Shown here one piece after another: positions 47,768 to 56,880 of a DNA stretch of 64,000 nt. Location: contig CABJAC010000001.1 in the NCBI GenBank assembly GCA_902363455.1, positions 868,001 through 932,000 on the forward strand. The letters run 5' to 3'. The position numbers and the translations under genes were made by a program. The notes beneath the pieces are model-generated. The model was not told the DNA's origin. It was given only the letters and a program-made list of their open reading frames with translations, and did no database searches. Each line of letters opens with the position of its first letter. The first letter of the stretch is position 1. The stretch comes from Caryophanales bacterium. Lineage in GTDB: Bacteria; Bacillota; Bacilli; Exiguobacteriales; Exiguobacteriaceae.

Positions 47768-49130
47768 ATTTACACCGAGACAAATCGTGGAGAAATTAAA
47801 TGAACATGTCATTGGTCAAGCAGACGCGAAACGTGCCGTTGCCATTGCGCTTCGAAACCGTTATCGCCGTCAACTGCTCGATCCGAGTCTACGTGATGAA
47901 GTCACACCCAAAAACATTCTGATGATCGGGCCAACAGGTGTCGGAAAAACGGAAATTGCGCGCCGACTGGCGAAACTCGTCCGGGCTCCATTCGTCAAAA
48001 TTGAAGCAACCAAATTTACGGAAGTCGGTTATGTCGGTCGAGATGTTGAATCGATGGTCCGCGACTTGGTTGAAGCGTCGCTTCGTCTCGTGAAAGATGA
48101 GAAAAAGGAAGCTCTCCGGGAACGGGCTGAAGCCGTCGCGAACGAACGAATCGTCGATGCGCTGGTCGGTAAAAAATCTTCCGCAGGTTTAGGGGGAGGG
48201 AATCCGTTCGAGATGCTGTTTGGTGGAAACCAAAAACCGCCTGAACAAGAAACTGCCAATGATACAGCAGACCGTTCGGTGATCCGTCAGCAGTTATTCC
48301 AAGGTCAACTAGAAGACCGCATGATTGATGTTGATATCGAAGAACGGCAAATGGATCTGTTCTCCGGACAACAAGGGATGGAAGGACTGGCTAATCTGCA
48401 GGACATGCTTGGACAGGTCATGCCGAAAAAAACGAAAAAACGGCAGTTGACCGTTAAAGAAGCACGTCCGATTTTAACAGCGGAAGAAGCGGAACGATTA
48501 CTTGACTTAAATGAAGTCCATGATGAGGCCGTACGGCGTGCAGAACAGATGGGGATCATCTTCGTCGATGAGATCGATAAGATCGCAACGAAAGGTCAGG
48601 ACAGTGCTGGTGTGTCCCGTGAAGGCGTACAGCGTGATATCTTACCTATTGTCGAAGGATCGACGGTTGTCACGAAATACGGTCCTGTGAAGACGGATCA
48701 TATGTTATTCATTGCAGCAGGAGCATTTCATATGGCGAAGCCATCCGATTTGATACCGGAATTACAAGGACGTTTCCCGATCCGTGTGGAACTCGACAGT
48801 TTGACAGAAGATGATTTCGTCAAAATTTTGACTGAACCGAATCAAGCCTTGCTTAAACAATACAAAGCGTTGCTTGGGGCAGAACAAGTTCATGTCACCT
48901 TTACAGAAGATGCGATTCGTCAAATCGCACGAATCGCAGCACAAGTAAATGATGAGACGGATAATATCGGTGCCCGTCGTTTATATACAATTATGGAACG
49001 TGTGTTAGAAGAATTATCGTTTGAAGCGGCAGAGATGCCGGAAACAGATGTCACCATTACACCACAATATGTTTTGGAACGCGTCGGAAAAGTAGCAGAT
49101 GATCGTGACTTAAGTCAGTTCATCTTATAA
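47760..49130 (+). CDS. hslU: ATP-dependent protease ATPase subunit HslU (ClpY)
   Basis: AAA+ unfoldase that feeds HslV. The 456-residue protein has the start [21 protein letters not shown], Walker [10 protein letters not shown] (about 57), pore motif [10 protein letters not shown] (about 85), the intermediate I domain (about 105-235), Walker B FVDEIDK (about 266) and the C-terminal sensor/arginine region with the DRDLSQFIL tail that inserts into HslV. GGGGG lies eight bases before the ATG. Confidence 0.96.
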   Translation: MHEFTPRQIVEKLNEHVIGQADAKRAVAIALRNRYRRQLLDPSLRDEVTPKNILMIGPTGVGKTEIARRLAKLVRAPFVKIEATKFTEVGYVGRDVESMVRDLVEASLRLVKDEKKEALRERAEAVANERIVDALVGKKSSAGLGGGNPFEMLFGGNQKPPEQETANDTADRSVIRQQLFQGQLEDRMIDVDIEERQMDLFSGQQGMEGLANLQDMLGQVMPKKTKKRQLTVKEARPILTAEEAERLLDLNEVHDEAVRRAEQMGIIFVDEIDKIATKGQDSAGVSREGVQRDILPIVEGSTVVTKYGPVKTDHMLFIAAGAFHMAKPSDLIPELQGRFPIRVELDSLTEDDFVKILTEPNQALLKQYKALLGAEQVHVTFTEDAIRQIARIAAQVNDETDNIGARRLYTIMERVLEELSFEAAEMPETDVTITPQYVLERVGKVADDRDLSQFIL

Positions 49131-49146
49131 GTGGAGGAAGAAAATC

Positions 49147-49926
49147 ATGAATTTACTGGCAAAAACACGAAAGCTCAACACGATGTTACAACAAGAAGCA
49201 AGCACACATGTCGACTTTAAGGTCATGGCGGATCGCTTAAGTGAAGTCATGGAATCAAATACTTTTATCGTCAGTCGCCGTGGGAAGCTGTTAGGGATCG
49301 CCATTAAACAACAAATCGAAAATGCCCGGATTCGCGGCTTCCTCGAAGAGCGTCAGTTCCCGGAAGATTACACAAAAAAATTGTTCAATGTTACGGAAAC
49401 AACAGCGAACATCGCAATCGACAGTGAACATACCGCGTTTCCAATCGATAACCGTGATATGTTCGAGACGTCTAAAACGACGATTGTTCCAATTATCGGT
49501 GGCGGAGAGCGGCTCGGGACACTTGTTCTTGGTCGGATGATTGAAGATTTTAATGAAGAAGATTTAGTTTTGGCGGAATACGGAGCAACGGTCGTCGGAA
49601 TGGAAATTTTACGTGAAAAAGCGCATGAGGCAGAAGATAAAGCACGTAAAAAAGCTGTTGTCCAAATGGCAATCAATTCGCTTTCCTACTCGGAACTTGA
49701 AGCAATTGAGCACATTTTTGAGGAATTGGATGGAAACGAAGGATTACTTGTCGCTTCTAAAATCGCCGATCGTGTCGGGATTACTCGTTCGGTCATTGTC
49801 AACGCATTGCGTAAATTGGAAAGCGCTGGAGTCATTGAATCACGTTCACTTGGTATGAAAGGAACGTATATCAAGATTTTAAATGACAATTTCTTGTATG
49901 AATTGGAACGAATTAAATCAAACTAA
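49147..49926 (+). CDS. codY: GTP/branched-chain amino acid-sensing repressor CodY
   Basis: Global regulator of stationary-phase adaptation and nutrient genes. The 259-residue protein has the N-terminal GAF-like domain that binds isoleucine/valine (about 1-155) and a C-terminal winged helix-turn-helix ([21 protein letters not shown], about 203-223). The length equals B. subtilis CodY (259). GGAGG precedes the ATG. In B. subtilis CodY represses the flagellar operon that follows; a CodY-like box lies in the 247-bp gap after this gene. Confidence 0.97.
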   Translation: MNLLAKTRKLNTMLQQEASTHVDFKVMADRLSEVMESNTFIVSRRGKLLGIAIKQQIENARIRGFLEERQFPEDYTKKLFNVTETTANIAIDSEHTAFPIDNRDMFETSKTTIVPIIGGGERLGTLVLGRMIEDFNEEDLVLAEYGATVVGMEILREKAHEAEDKARKKAVVQMAINSLSYSELEAIEHIFEELDGNEGLLVASKIADRVGITRSVIVNALRKLESAGVIESRSLGMKGTYIKILNDNFLYELERIKSN

Positions 49927-49946
49927 AAATAAAATGTTAAAATTTT

Positions 49947-49985
49947 GAAGGAGATCTGGCGGAATGCTAGTTCTTCTTTTTTTTA
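49947..49985 (+). terminator. intrinsic terminator after codY
   Basis: GAAGGA (49947-49952) and CTGGC (49956-49960) face GCTAG (49966-49970) and TTCTTC (49971-49976), with a three-base bulge, then eight Ts. Confidence 0.7.
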
Positions 49986-50052
49986 TAGGTAATATTTATC
50001 ATTTTTATCAAAAAAGGGTTTGAAAAGCAAAAAAACAACATCTCATTACCCT

Positions 50053-50067
50053 CATTTTCAAAAAACT
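50053..50067. promoter_or_regulatory. possible CodY box
   Basis: CATTTTCAAAAAACT matches the CodY consensus AATTTTCWGAAAATT at 12 of 15 positions. It lies about 60 bp upstream of the -10-like elements before flgB. The region is AT-rich, so chance matching is a concern. Confidence 0.4.
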
Positions 50068-50105
50068 TCTTTTCAAACATTGACCTATTTGTTTCAATTA
50101 TTTCA

Positions 50106-50149
50106 GATATGTTACTAACCGCTTACGATATAATAATAAGTTTTCTAGA
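50106..50149 (+). promoter_or_regulatory. flagellar operon promoter region
   Basis: A perfect TATAAT (50129-50134) lacks a good -35; alternatively TTACGA (50123-50128), 17 bases, TAGATA (50146-50151). Either places transcription just before the flgB ribosome binding site. No convincing sigma-D signature (TAAA-N15-GCCGATAT) is present. Confidence 0.4.
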
Positions 50150-50173
50150 TAATGTATGTGGAGGTTGAAAAAA

Positions 50174-50536
50174 ATGAATTGGCTTGGATCAGATTATGCA
50201 ACAATGACACAGGCAGTTAATCGAACAGTGGCAGCTCAAAAAGTCATTTCAGCAAATATCGCGAATGTCGATACGCCCGGTTATAAAGCAAAGCGTCTTG
50301 TTTTTGGTGATGTACTGGATTCAGAGATGAAAATGAGTTTAAAACGGCATGCGACTATCGGTTCTTCCGGCAGTGTCGTCGAGCAATCCTCCACGATGCG
50401 CAACGATGGAAACGGAGTCGATATTGACCTTGAGATGTCTGAATTATCGCGCAATCAAATCGAATATGAAGCATTGGTTGAGCAACTGAACCGGAAATTC
50501 TCCGGTATTCAATCTGTTATCCGGGGAGGACGGTAA
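50174..50536 (+). CDS. flgB: flagellar rod protein FlgB
   Basis: Proximal rod component joining the MS ring to the axle. The 120-residue protein has the N-terminal rod/hook motif ISANIANVDTPGYKAKR (about 26-42) and a C-terminal helix (NQIEYEALVEQLNRKF) that packs in the rod. ATG 50174 follows GGAGG. It is the first gene of the flagellar operon. Shorter than B. subtilis FlgB (129), within family range. Confidence 0.95.
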   Translation: MNWLGSDYATMTQAVNRTVAAQKVISANIANVDTPGYKAKRLVFGDVLDSEMKMSLKRHATIGSSGSVVEQSSTMRNDGNGVDIDLEMSELSRNQIEYEALVEQLNRKFSGIQSVIRGGR

Positions 50537-50539
50537 TCG

Positions 50540-50938
50540 ATGAGCATGTTTTCAGGCTTTCATACATCAGCAACAGGATTAACGGCACAACGCTTACGTT
50601 TAGATACGGTCTCAGCTAATATCGCAAACGCGCAAACCACGCGTGGTGAACTCGTCAATGGAGAATGGCAACCGTATGCACGTAAACTCGCTGTTTTAAA
50701 AGAAACGGGTAATGGTGTGACGGTCAGCGAGATTCGGAAAGATCAAGAACCGTTTAAATTAGAATACAATCCGAATCATCCGGACGCCGACGATTTAGGG
50801 TACGTTAAGATGCCGAATGTTGATCTCTTAAAAGAGATGGTGGATATGATGGGGGCGACCCGTTCTTACGAAGCCAATGTCACGGCATTGAATGCAACAA
50901 AAGCTATGTTGGTCAAAGCGATGGAAATCGGTAAATAA
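50540..50938 (+). CDS. flgC: flagellar rod protein FlgC
   Basis: A 132-residue rod protein with the shared motif TVSANIANAQTTRGE (about 21), then the linker RKDQEPFKLEYNPNHPDAD, then VKMPNVDLLKEMVDMMGATRSYEANVTALNATK, the C-terminal FlgC signature. Starts four bases after flgB. Confidence 0.96.
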   Translation: MSMFSGFHTSATGLTAQRLRLDTVSANIANAQTTRGELVNGEWQPYARKLAVLKETGNGVTVSEIRKDQEPFKLEYNPNHPDADDLGYVKMPNVDLLKEMVDMMGATRSYEANVTALNATKAMLVKAMEIGK

Positions 50939-50953
50939 CGAGGAGATGGAAAA

Positions 50954-51241
50954 ATGGCGATTCAACCGATACAAAGTATGCAGATGGTCTTGCCATCTCA
51001 ATCTGTAGCCAAAACGACACCAAGTGACTTCAGTGAAGTATTAAGTCAAGCTATGAACGGTTTAAATGAGGCGCAACAAGCGTCATCGCAAGCTCGTGTG
51101 GATCTTGCGACGGGAAAAACGACTGACTTGCATAACATCATGATCAAAACAGAAGAAGCATCGCTTTCTATGCAACTCGCTATCGAAGTTCGTAACAAAG
51201 GCATCGAGGCATACCAAGAAATGATGCGTATGCAACTGTGA
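50954..51241 (+). CDS. fliE: flagellar hook-basal body protein FliE
   Basis: A 95-residue junction protein between the MS ring and the rod. The C-terminal block SSQARVDLATGKTTDLHNIMI and MQLAIEVRNKGIEAYQEMMRMQ is diagnostic. GAGGAG precedes the ATG. In FliP-ring assembly FliE is among the first exported proteins. Confidence 0.95.
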   Translation: MAIQPIQSMQMVLPSQSVAKTTPSDFSEVLSQAMNGLNEAQQASSQARVDLATGKTTDLHNIMIKTEEASLSMQLAIEVRNKGIEAYQEMMRMQL

Positions 51242-51269
51242 TTGTTAAGGAAAGCGTGGGAGATGTTGA

Positions 51270-52841
51270 ATGAATGAAGGTCTTAAAACGCGTTTTGGCG
51301 CTGTAAAAACAACTTGGCAAGAGTGGTCACTGACAAAAAAAGCAACCATCATCGGACTTCTGCTTTTAGTCATTGCAGCTATCATTGTAGCTGCGATTTG
51401 GTTAAGTAAACCAACGATGACACCACTGTATTCAAAACTTTCTCCGCAAGAAGCGGGTCAGGTTACGGAGAAGTTAAATGAAGATGGGGTGAAATCGGAA
51501 GTCGTCAGCAATGCGGATGGTGTCACCATCCTTGTTCCGGAAGAAAGTTCAGAAAACTTAAAAGTTGAACTGGCGACAGCCGGTATTCCGAAATCCGGTC
51601 AAATCGATTATTCATTTTTCAGTGAAAATGCCGGTTTCGGAACAACGGATAAGGAAATGAATATTTTAGAACGCGATACGATGCAGACAGAACTTGAAAA
51701 TTTAATTACACAAGTGAATGGAATTGATGCAGCGAAGGTCATGATTACCTTACCGGAAAAAAGTGTTTTCTTGTCTGATCAAGAAGAGACGTCAACCGTG
51801 TCAGTCGTTTTGACATCAAGTGCCGGCAGTGACTTAAATCAACAGACTGTTCAAGGGTTATACCACTTGATTGCAAAAAGTATTCCGAACCTAAAAGAAG
51901 AAAACATTACCATCATGGATCAATACTTTACGTATTATGAGCCGGGTAAAGGGGCACAGACTGCGGGTGGAAGTGATCCAATGCAGTTGAAGAAAACAAC
52001 CGAGACAGACTTACGCAAACAAATCCAGCAAATGTTATCAGTTGTACTCGGACCTCAAAAAGCACTTGTTTCGGTTACGGCGGATGTGGATGTCACGCAA
52101 CGTCAAGAAGAACAGAAGTTGGTTGAGCCTGTAGATGAAGATAAGATTCAAGGAATTGTCACGTCAGCAGAAAAAGTGGCGGAAGCATACACCGGAGCAG
52201 CCAACGAAGGAACGGCTGGAACAGGCGAAAATGAAACCGTCAACTTCCCACAAGGTACTGGAACGACGGGAGATACAAGTGAAAAAACACATGACATCAT
52301 CAATTACGAAGTCAATCGAATTACAAAACAGATTAAAGGGGCGCCTTACGAAATTCGTGATTTAGGAATTCAAGTGATTGTCGAACCACCTAAAGGACAA
52401 AATCAAATTGACCCTCAACTGCAAACAGATCTGCAGACGATGATGTATTCGATTATCCGGACATCCTTAACAAAAACGGATGCGAAGACGACCTTAACCG
52501 ATGCCGAGCTGGCAAACAAGGTAGTAGTCATGTCACGTCCGTTTGCTGAAACACCAAAACAAACCGTAACGACAGAAACAACACCGATGTGGGTCTGGTT
52601 CGCACTTGGAGCAGCAGGGTTGGTTGTTGCGATTGCCGTCTTCCTCTTAGTACGACGGAGACGTCGGACCGATGAAGTCGAGGAGCTAGAGGAATGGACA
52701 CCGATTGAAACGGATATTCCTGAACTGTCAACGGAAGACACAAGCGAAGGTGCAGTGAAACGGAAACAGCTTGAGAAGCTTGCCGCATCTAATCCTGATG
52801 AATTTGCTAAATTATTACGCACCTGGTTAGCGGAGGATTGA
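51270..52841 (+). CDS. fliF: flagellar MS-ring protein FliF
   Basis: The 523-residue membrane-ring protein: first membrane helix at about 24-44, YscJ/FliF ring-building motifs (about 48-220, for example TPLYSKLSPQEAGQV and GTTDKEMNILERDTMQTELENLI), a periplasmic ring with a Gly/Thr-rich insertion (about 310-340), a second helix (about 440-462) followed by RRRRR, and a cytoplasmic tail that binds FliG (KRKQLEKLAASNPDEFAKLLRTWLAED). GTGGGAG precedes the ATG. Confidence 0.96.
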   Translation: MNEGLKTRFGAVKTTWQEWSLTKKATIIGLLLLVIAAIIVAAIWLSKPTMTPLYSKLSPQEAGQVTEKLNEDGVKSEVVSNADGVTILVPEESSENLKVELATAGIPKSGQIDYSFFSENAGFGTTDKEMNILERDTMQTELENLITQVNGIDAAKVMITLPEKSVFLSDQEETSTVSVVLTSSAGSDLNQQTVQGLYHLIAKSIPNLKEENITIMDQYFTYYEPGKGAQTAGGSDPMQLKKTTETDLRKQIQQMLSVVLGPQKALVSVTADVDVTQRQEEQKLVEPVDEDKIQGIVTSAEKVAEAYTGAANEGTAGTGENETVNFPQGTGTTGDTSEKTHDIINYEVNRITKQIKGAPYEIRDLGIQVIVEPPKGQNQIDPQLQTDLQTMMYSIIRTSLTKTDAKTTLTDAELANKVVVMSRPFAETPKQTVTTETTPMWVWFALGAAGLVVAIAVFLLVRRRRRTDEVEELEEWTPIETDIPELSTEDTSEGAVKRKQLEKLAASNPDEFAKLLRTWLAED

Positions 52842-52845
52842 TGAC

Positions 52846-53853
52846 ATGAAGAAACTAGAGATGAACAGTCGCGAAAAAGCAGCGATTTTAATGATCTCAC
52901 TTGGACCGGAAGTAGCGGCGAGTGTATACAAACATTTATCAGAAGAAGAAATGGAATGGTTAACGTTACAAATTTCAAGTATGAAGCGGATTGATCCGGA
53001 AGAAAAACTTGAAGTAATGGACGAATTTCATGAACTGGCGACAGCCCAAAACTACATCACGCAAGGTGGAATCGGATTTGCGAAATCAGTGCTTGAAAAA
53101 GCGCTTGGTGAAGAAAAAGCCATGGAACTCATCTATCGTTTGACATCGACTTTACAAGTCAGACCGTTTGAATTCGCAAGAAAAGCAGATCCGAAACAGT
53201 TGCTGAATTTCATTCAAAATGAACACCCGCAGACAATTGCGTTAGTACTAGCCCATCTGGATCCGGCTAAGTCCGGACAGATTCTATCAGAACTTCCGGC
53301 TGAAGCACAATCCGATGTCGCGCGACGTATTGCGACGATGGACAGGATGAATCCGGAAATCATCAGTGAGGTTGAGCAAATTCTAGAACGGAACCTCTCG
53401 CAGGCCGGCATGCAGGATTATGCACAGTCGGGTGGTATCGAAGCTGTCGTTCAAGTCTTAAACGGTGTAGACCGGACAACAGAACGAACAATTTTGGATA
53501 CGCTCGAAATTCAGGATCCGGAATTAGCAGAAGAAATCAAGAAACGGATGTTTGTCTTTGAAGATATCGTTACGCTGGATGCCCGAGCGATTCAACGTAT
53601 TATTCGCGAAGTTTCGAATGAAGACTTGTTGCTGTCGCTTAAAGTGTCTTCAGACGACGTAAAAGAAATGGTTTACCGCAATATGTCCCAACGAATGGTC
53701 GAATCGTTCAAAGAGGACATGGAGTTCATGGGACCCGTGCGATTGCGTGACGTCGAAGAAGCTCAAAGTCGAATCGTCGGCATCATTCGTCGCCTAGAAG
53801 ATATGGGAGAAATCGTCGTTGCCCGCGGTGGAGGAGATGATATCGTTGTCTAA
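52846..53853 (+). CDS. fliG: flagellar motor switch protein FliG
   Basis: A 335-residue rotor protein. N-terminal domain binds FliF (AAILMISLGPEVAASVYKHL), middle domain carries EHPQTIALVLAHL (the EHPQ motif contacting FliM), and the C-terminal torque domain has the charged helix for MotA (about 270-300) and DVEEAQSRIVGIIRRLEDMGEIV. GGAGG precedes the ATG. Its 3' end holds the ribosome binding site and start of fliH. Confidence 0.97.
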   Translation: MKKLEMNSREKAAILMISLGPEVAASVYKHLSEEEMEWLTLQISSMKRIDPEEKLEVMDEFHELATAQNYITQGGIGFAKSVLEKALGEEKAMELIYRLTSTLQVRPFEFARKADPKQLLNFIQNEHPQTIALVLAHLDPAKSGQILSELPAEAQSDVARRIATMDRMNPEIISEVEQILERNLSQAGMQDYAQSGGIEAVVQVLNGVDRTTERTILDTLEIQDPELAEEIKKRMFVFEDIVTLDARAIQRIIREVSNEDLLLSLKVSSDDVKEMVYRNMSQRMVESFKEDMEFMGPVRLRDVEEAQSRIVGIIRRLEDMGEIVVARGGGDDIVV

Positions 53854-54559
53854 CGTCATAAAACGTCAAATTGTTTTTGAACGGGATCACCGGACAATCG
53901 TTCATCGTACTCCAGAACAGACTGTTGATCCGGAGCCACTTACGACATACGATGACATGATGAATGAAGGTCAAAGACAATTAAAACAACAGCAGGAGTT
54001 GTTGGAACAACGCGAACAATCACAACGGCTGGCTTTGGAACAAGAACGGATAACGGTATTAGAAGAAGCAAGACAACAAGGGTATCAAGAAGGGTACCAA
54101 ACGGGTCAACATGACGGTCAAGCCTCGTATCAACAACGAATTGAGGAGACCAATCAATTCGCAAGTCGTCTCGAACAGATGTTTTCTGACCGGATCGAAA
54201 TGATGGAAGACGAATTGTGTGCTCTGTCACTCCAATTGACACATCAATTTTTAGAGCATTTACATGATACGGATGAAGAAGCGTTGTATCAAACGATTCA
54301 TAAACTGATACTTCAATTCCGGGACCGTGAAAAATTAGTCGTGTATACATCAGCGGAAGACTTTGAACGGGTCGTATTATTGGATGAACGACTTCAAACG
54401 ATTTTAGGTGGAACAGCGACAATCAGCTTCAGAATAGACGCTGAACTGGCAGCGCGTGATTTCCGTGTTGATTCAGAAAATGGAGCCATTACAGGCGGTC
54501 TGACTTCTAGTTATGACATGTTATTGAAACAGTTATCCGAGGTGCTGCAAGATGTATAA
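53846..54559 (+). CDS. fliH: flagellar export ATPase regulator FliH
   Basis: A 237-residue stator-like protein of the export ATPase. It has a long Gln/Glu-rich coiled coil (about 45-110, including GYQEGYQTGQHDGQ, a glycine-repeat pattern usual in FliH) and a C-terminal FliI-binding domain. TTG 53846 is preferred because GGAGGAG is nine bases upstream; ATG 53837 is in frame but only a base or two from that site. It overlaps both fliG and fliI. Confidence 0.88.
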   Translation: MSNVIKRQIVFERDHRTIVHRTPEQTVDPEPLTTYDDMMNEGQRQLKQQQELLEQREQSQRLALEQERITVLEEARQQGYQEGYQTGQHDGQASYQQRIEETNQFASRLEQMFSDRIEMMEDELCALSLQLTHQFLEHLHDTDEEALYQTIHKLILQFRDREKLVVYTSAEDFERVVLLDERLQTILGGTATISFRIDAELAARDFRVDSENGAITGGLTSSYDMLLKQLSEVLQDV

Positions 54560-55865
54560 ACTGAAACCACTGCAAGCCGCGATTCGGGATGTTCGTTCAG
54601 AAGATTTGGTTCAACATTCCGGGAAAGTCGTTCAAGTCATTGGTTTGATGATTGAATCACGTGGTCCGACAGCAGTCGCCATCGGAGAACGATGCTTGAT
54701 TCGGATCCATCGTGGAGACGAAATCGAAGCGGAGGTCGTTGGTTTCAGAGAAGGACACGTCCTGCTGATGCCGTACGGTGAGACAACGGCAATCGCACCA
54801 GGATCGATTGTCATCGCAACCGGGAAACCACTTCACGTTCCGGTTGGGGATGAGTTGATTGGAAAAGTACTGGACGGTTTGGGACGGTCGTTAGACGGAG
54901 AGGGATTGACACATTTACGGACAACCTCGATTGTCCGTAAACCCCCAAGTCCACTAGATCGTCCTCGAATCGATCAAGTGTTGTCGACCGGGATTCGTGC
55001 CATCGATGGATTATTGACAGTGGGTCAAGGGCAACGGGTCGGATTGTTCGCGGGTTCCGGAGTCGGGAAATCGACATTGCTCGGAATGATCGCCAAACGT
55101 TCGACAGCCGACATCAACGTCATCGCACTGATTGGTGAACGGGGACGTGAAGTGAAAGAATTCATCGAGGCGGAACTCGGCGAAGAAGGGATGAGTCGGT
55201 CGATCATCGTTGTCGCAACCAGTGACCAACCACCACTCGTTCGGCTTAAAGGCGCCTATACGGCAACAGCGATTGCGGAGTATTTCCGGGATCAAGGCAA
55301 AAATGTCGTCTTAATGATGGATTCCGTCACACGTTTTGCGATGGCTCAGCGCGAGATTGGTCTTGCGACCGGTGAACCACCTGCATCAAAAGGTTATACA
55401 CCGAGTGTGTTCGCCTTACTCCCCCAGTTATTAGAACGAAGCGGGAAAACGACAGAGGGTTCCATTACCGCTTTTTATACGGTACTGGTTGACGGAGATG
55501 ACATGAATGAACCAATCGCAGATGCGGTGCGTGGGATTTTAGACGGTCACTTTGTTTTAGATCGAAACCTAGCTAATAAAGGGCAATATCCAGCCATTCA
55601 TGTATTACGCTCCATCAGCCGGGTAATGAATCAAATTACATCGATGGAACATAAAGACAGTGCCATCACGTTTCGTCAATTGCTTTCCACGTATCTCGAT
55701 GCAGAAGATTTAATCAATATCGGGGCTTATAAAAGCGGGACAAACCCTGAAATCGATCGAGCCGTTGAAAAATATCCGGAGTTAATTGGTTTCTTGAAAC
55801 AGCGTGTCGAAGAAAAAACGCATTTTGAAGAAGGTATGGAACGATTGATCTCAACAATCCGTTAA
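54552..55865 (+). CDS. fliI: flagellum-specific ATP synthase FliI
   Basis: The export ATPase of the flagellar type III apparatus, homologous to F1 beta. The 437-residue protein has the P-loop GSGVGKSTLLG (about 167), LIGERGREVKEF (about 193), Walker B NVVLMMDSVTRFAMAQRE and KGYTPSVFALLPQLLERSG. It overlaps fliH by eight bases and is followed by fliJ. Confidence 0.97.
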   Translation: MYKLKPLQAAIRDVRSEDLVQHSGKVVQVIGLMIESRGPTAVAIGERCLIRIHRGDEIEAEVVGFREGHVLLMPYGETTAIAPGSIVIATGKPLHVPVGDELIGKVLDGLGRSLDGEGLTHLRTTSIVRKPPSPLDRPRIDQVLSTGIRAIDGLLTVGQGQRVGLFAGSGVGKSTLLGMIAKRSTADINVIALIGERGREVKEFIEAELGEEGMSRSIIVVATSDQPPLVRLKGAYTATAIAEYFRDQGKNVVLMMDSVTRFAMAQREIGLATGEPPASKGYTPSVFALLPQLLERSGKTTEGSITAFYTVLVDGDDMNEPIADAVRGILDGHFVLDRNLANKGQYPAIHVLRSISRVMNQITSMEHKDSAITFRQLLSTYLDAEDLINIGAYKSGTNPEIDRAVEKYPELIGFLKQRVEEKTHFEEGMERLISTIR

Positions 55866-55878
55866 AGGAGGTTCATCT

Positions 55879-56313
55879 GTGAAAACGATATACGAACGCA
55901 TCATTCCTTTAGCGGAAGCGGAGAAGGATCGTGTTTCAAAGCATACTGCTGAAAAAAAGAAACAATATGAAGTGGAAGTCGAGAAATTGTACCATTTACT
56001 CGTCCGATACGAAGCTTTTTTGAAAGCTCAAAATGAGACCGGTGATGTGGAATTACTGGCATCCCAATACCGGGAACGGGCACGGGATGTCGTCAAACAG
56101 CAAATTGAACGTCAACAACTGTACGTGACACAAGCAAAAAATCAATATGAGCGTGCGCAGGTGGACTTAAAAGAAGCTTTGATTGAAGAAAAGAAGTTTA
56201 CCCGCCTTCAATCGAATCAATTGGAAGAAAATCGTCGGTCCCTTGCACTGGTCGAGCAAAATCAAATGGATGAATTGGCTTTATTACAGTTTGGAAGAAG
56301 GCGAACAACATGA
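55879..56313 (+). CDS. fliJ: flagellar export chaperone/stalk protein FliJ
   Basis: A 144-residue coiled-coil protein of the FliI stalk. Starts with GTG 8 bases after AAAGGAGG. Recognised by position between fliI and the MotE-like gene, by its length (about 147 in B. subtilis) and by heptad-rich helices (VKQQIERQQLYVTQAKNQYERA and so on); sequence conservation in the family is weak. Confidence 0.88.
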   Translation: MKTIYERIIPLAEAEKDRVSKHTAEKKKQYEVEVEKLYHLLVRYEAFLKAQNETGDVELLASQYRERARDVVKQQIERQQLYVTQAKNQYERAQVDLKEALIEEKKFTRLQSNQLEENRRSLALVEQNQMDELALLQFGRRRTT

Positions 56314-56864
56314 GTGATCAAAAATCATCAAAACAATGGATCTTACCTTTGCTGATCATTCCATTATTATTGTTATTATTTACGGCTTATTTGGTCTTAA
56401 ACTATGCAAATGGTCGTCCGATTTTTTCGTTACCGTTTTCGTCAGAAAAGCCGGCTACACAAGTAGGAAAAACAAGCGAAACGACAGACTTAGAAAAACG
56501 CTTGAAGTTGGCAAACGAAGAAATTAAGAAATTACGGTCACAATCGACTGAACAAACAAATACGTTAAAAGCCAAGGAACAAGAAGTGACGCGTTTAATC
56601 GCGGAACGTGACCGCTTGAAGAAAACACCTGCTACACCGGCTGCGACAAGCAGCGAGACAGAAAAGAAAAAAAAGACGGCGAACGTGACGGATGTATACG
56701 CAGAGATGCCGCCAAAAGAAGCAGCTAACATTTTAAATGAGTTGAGCCCGACGGAAGTAGTCGCAATCATTCGGGACATTGACGCGGAACAACAGGCAGC
56801 CATTATTGCGAAAATGGACCCTAAAAAAGCAGCCGCATTGACTCAGCTACTGGCAGTGGAATGA
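56310..56864 (+). CDS. ylxF: YlxF/MotE-like flagellar protein
   Basis: A 184-residue protein with one N-terminal membrane helix (about 11-31), a coiled coil (about 52-105), a Pro/Thr/Lys linker and a C-terminal MgtE-N-like helical domain (YAEMPPKEAANILNEL, KMDPKKAAALTQLL). The MotE family acts with stator proteins as a chaperone in some Gram-negatives; in Bacillota the role is not settled. It overlaps fliJ by four bases. Confidence 0.82.
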   Translation: MSDQKSSKQWILPLLIIPLLLLLFTAYLVLNYANGRPIFSLPFSSEKPATQVGKTSETTDLEKRLKLANEEIKKLRSQSTEQTNTLKAKEQEVTRLIAERDRLKKTPATPAATSSETEKKKKTANVTDVYAEMPPKEAANILNELSPTEVVAIIRDIDAEQQAAIIAKMDPKKAAALTQLLAVE

Positions 56865-56880
56865 GAGGTGAAAAAACGAA

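Noticed and set aside
50100..50130. Sigma-D promoter before flgB (TACGATAT)
   Set aside because: The -10 is partial and there is no TAAA at the right distance.
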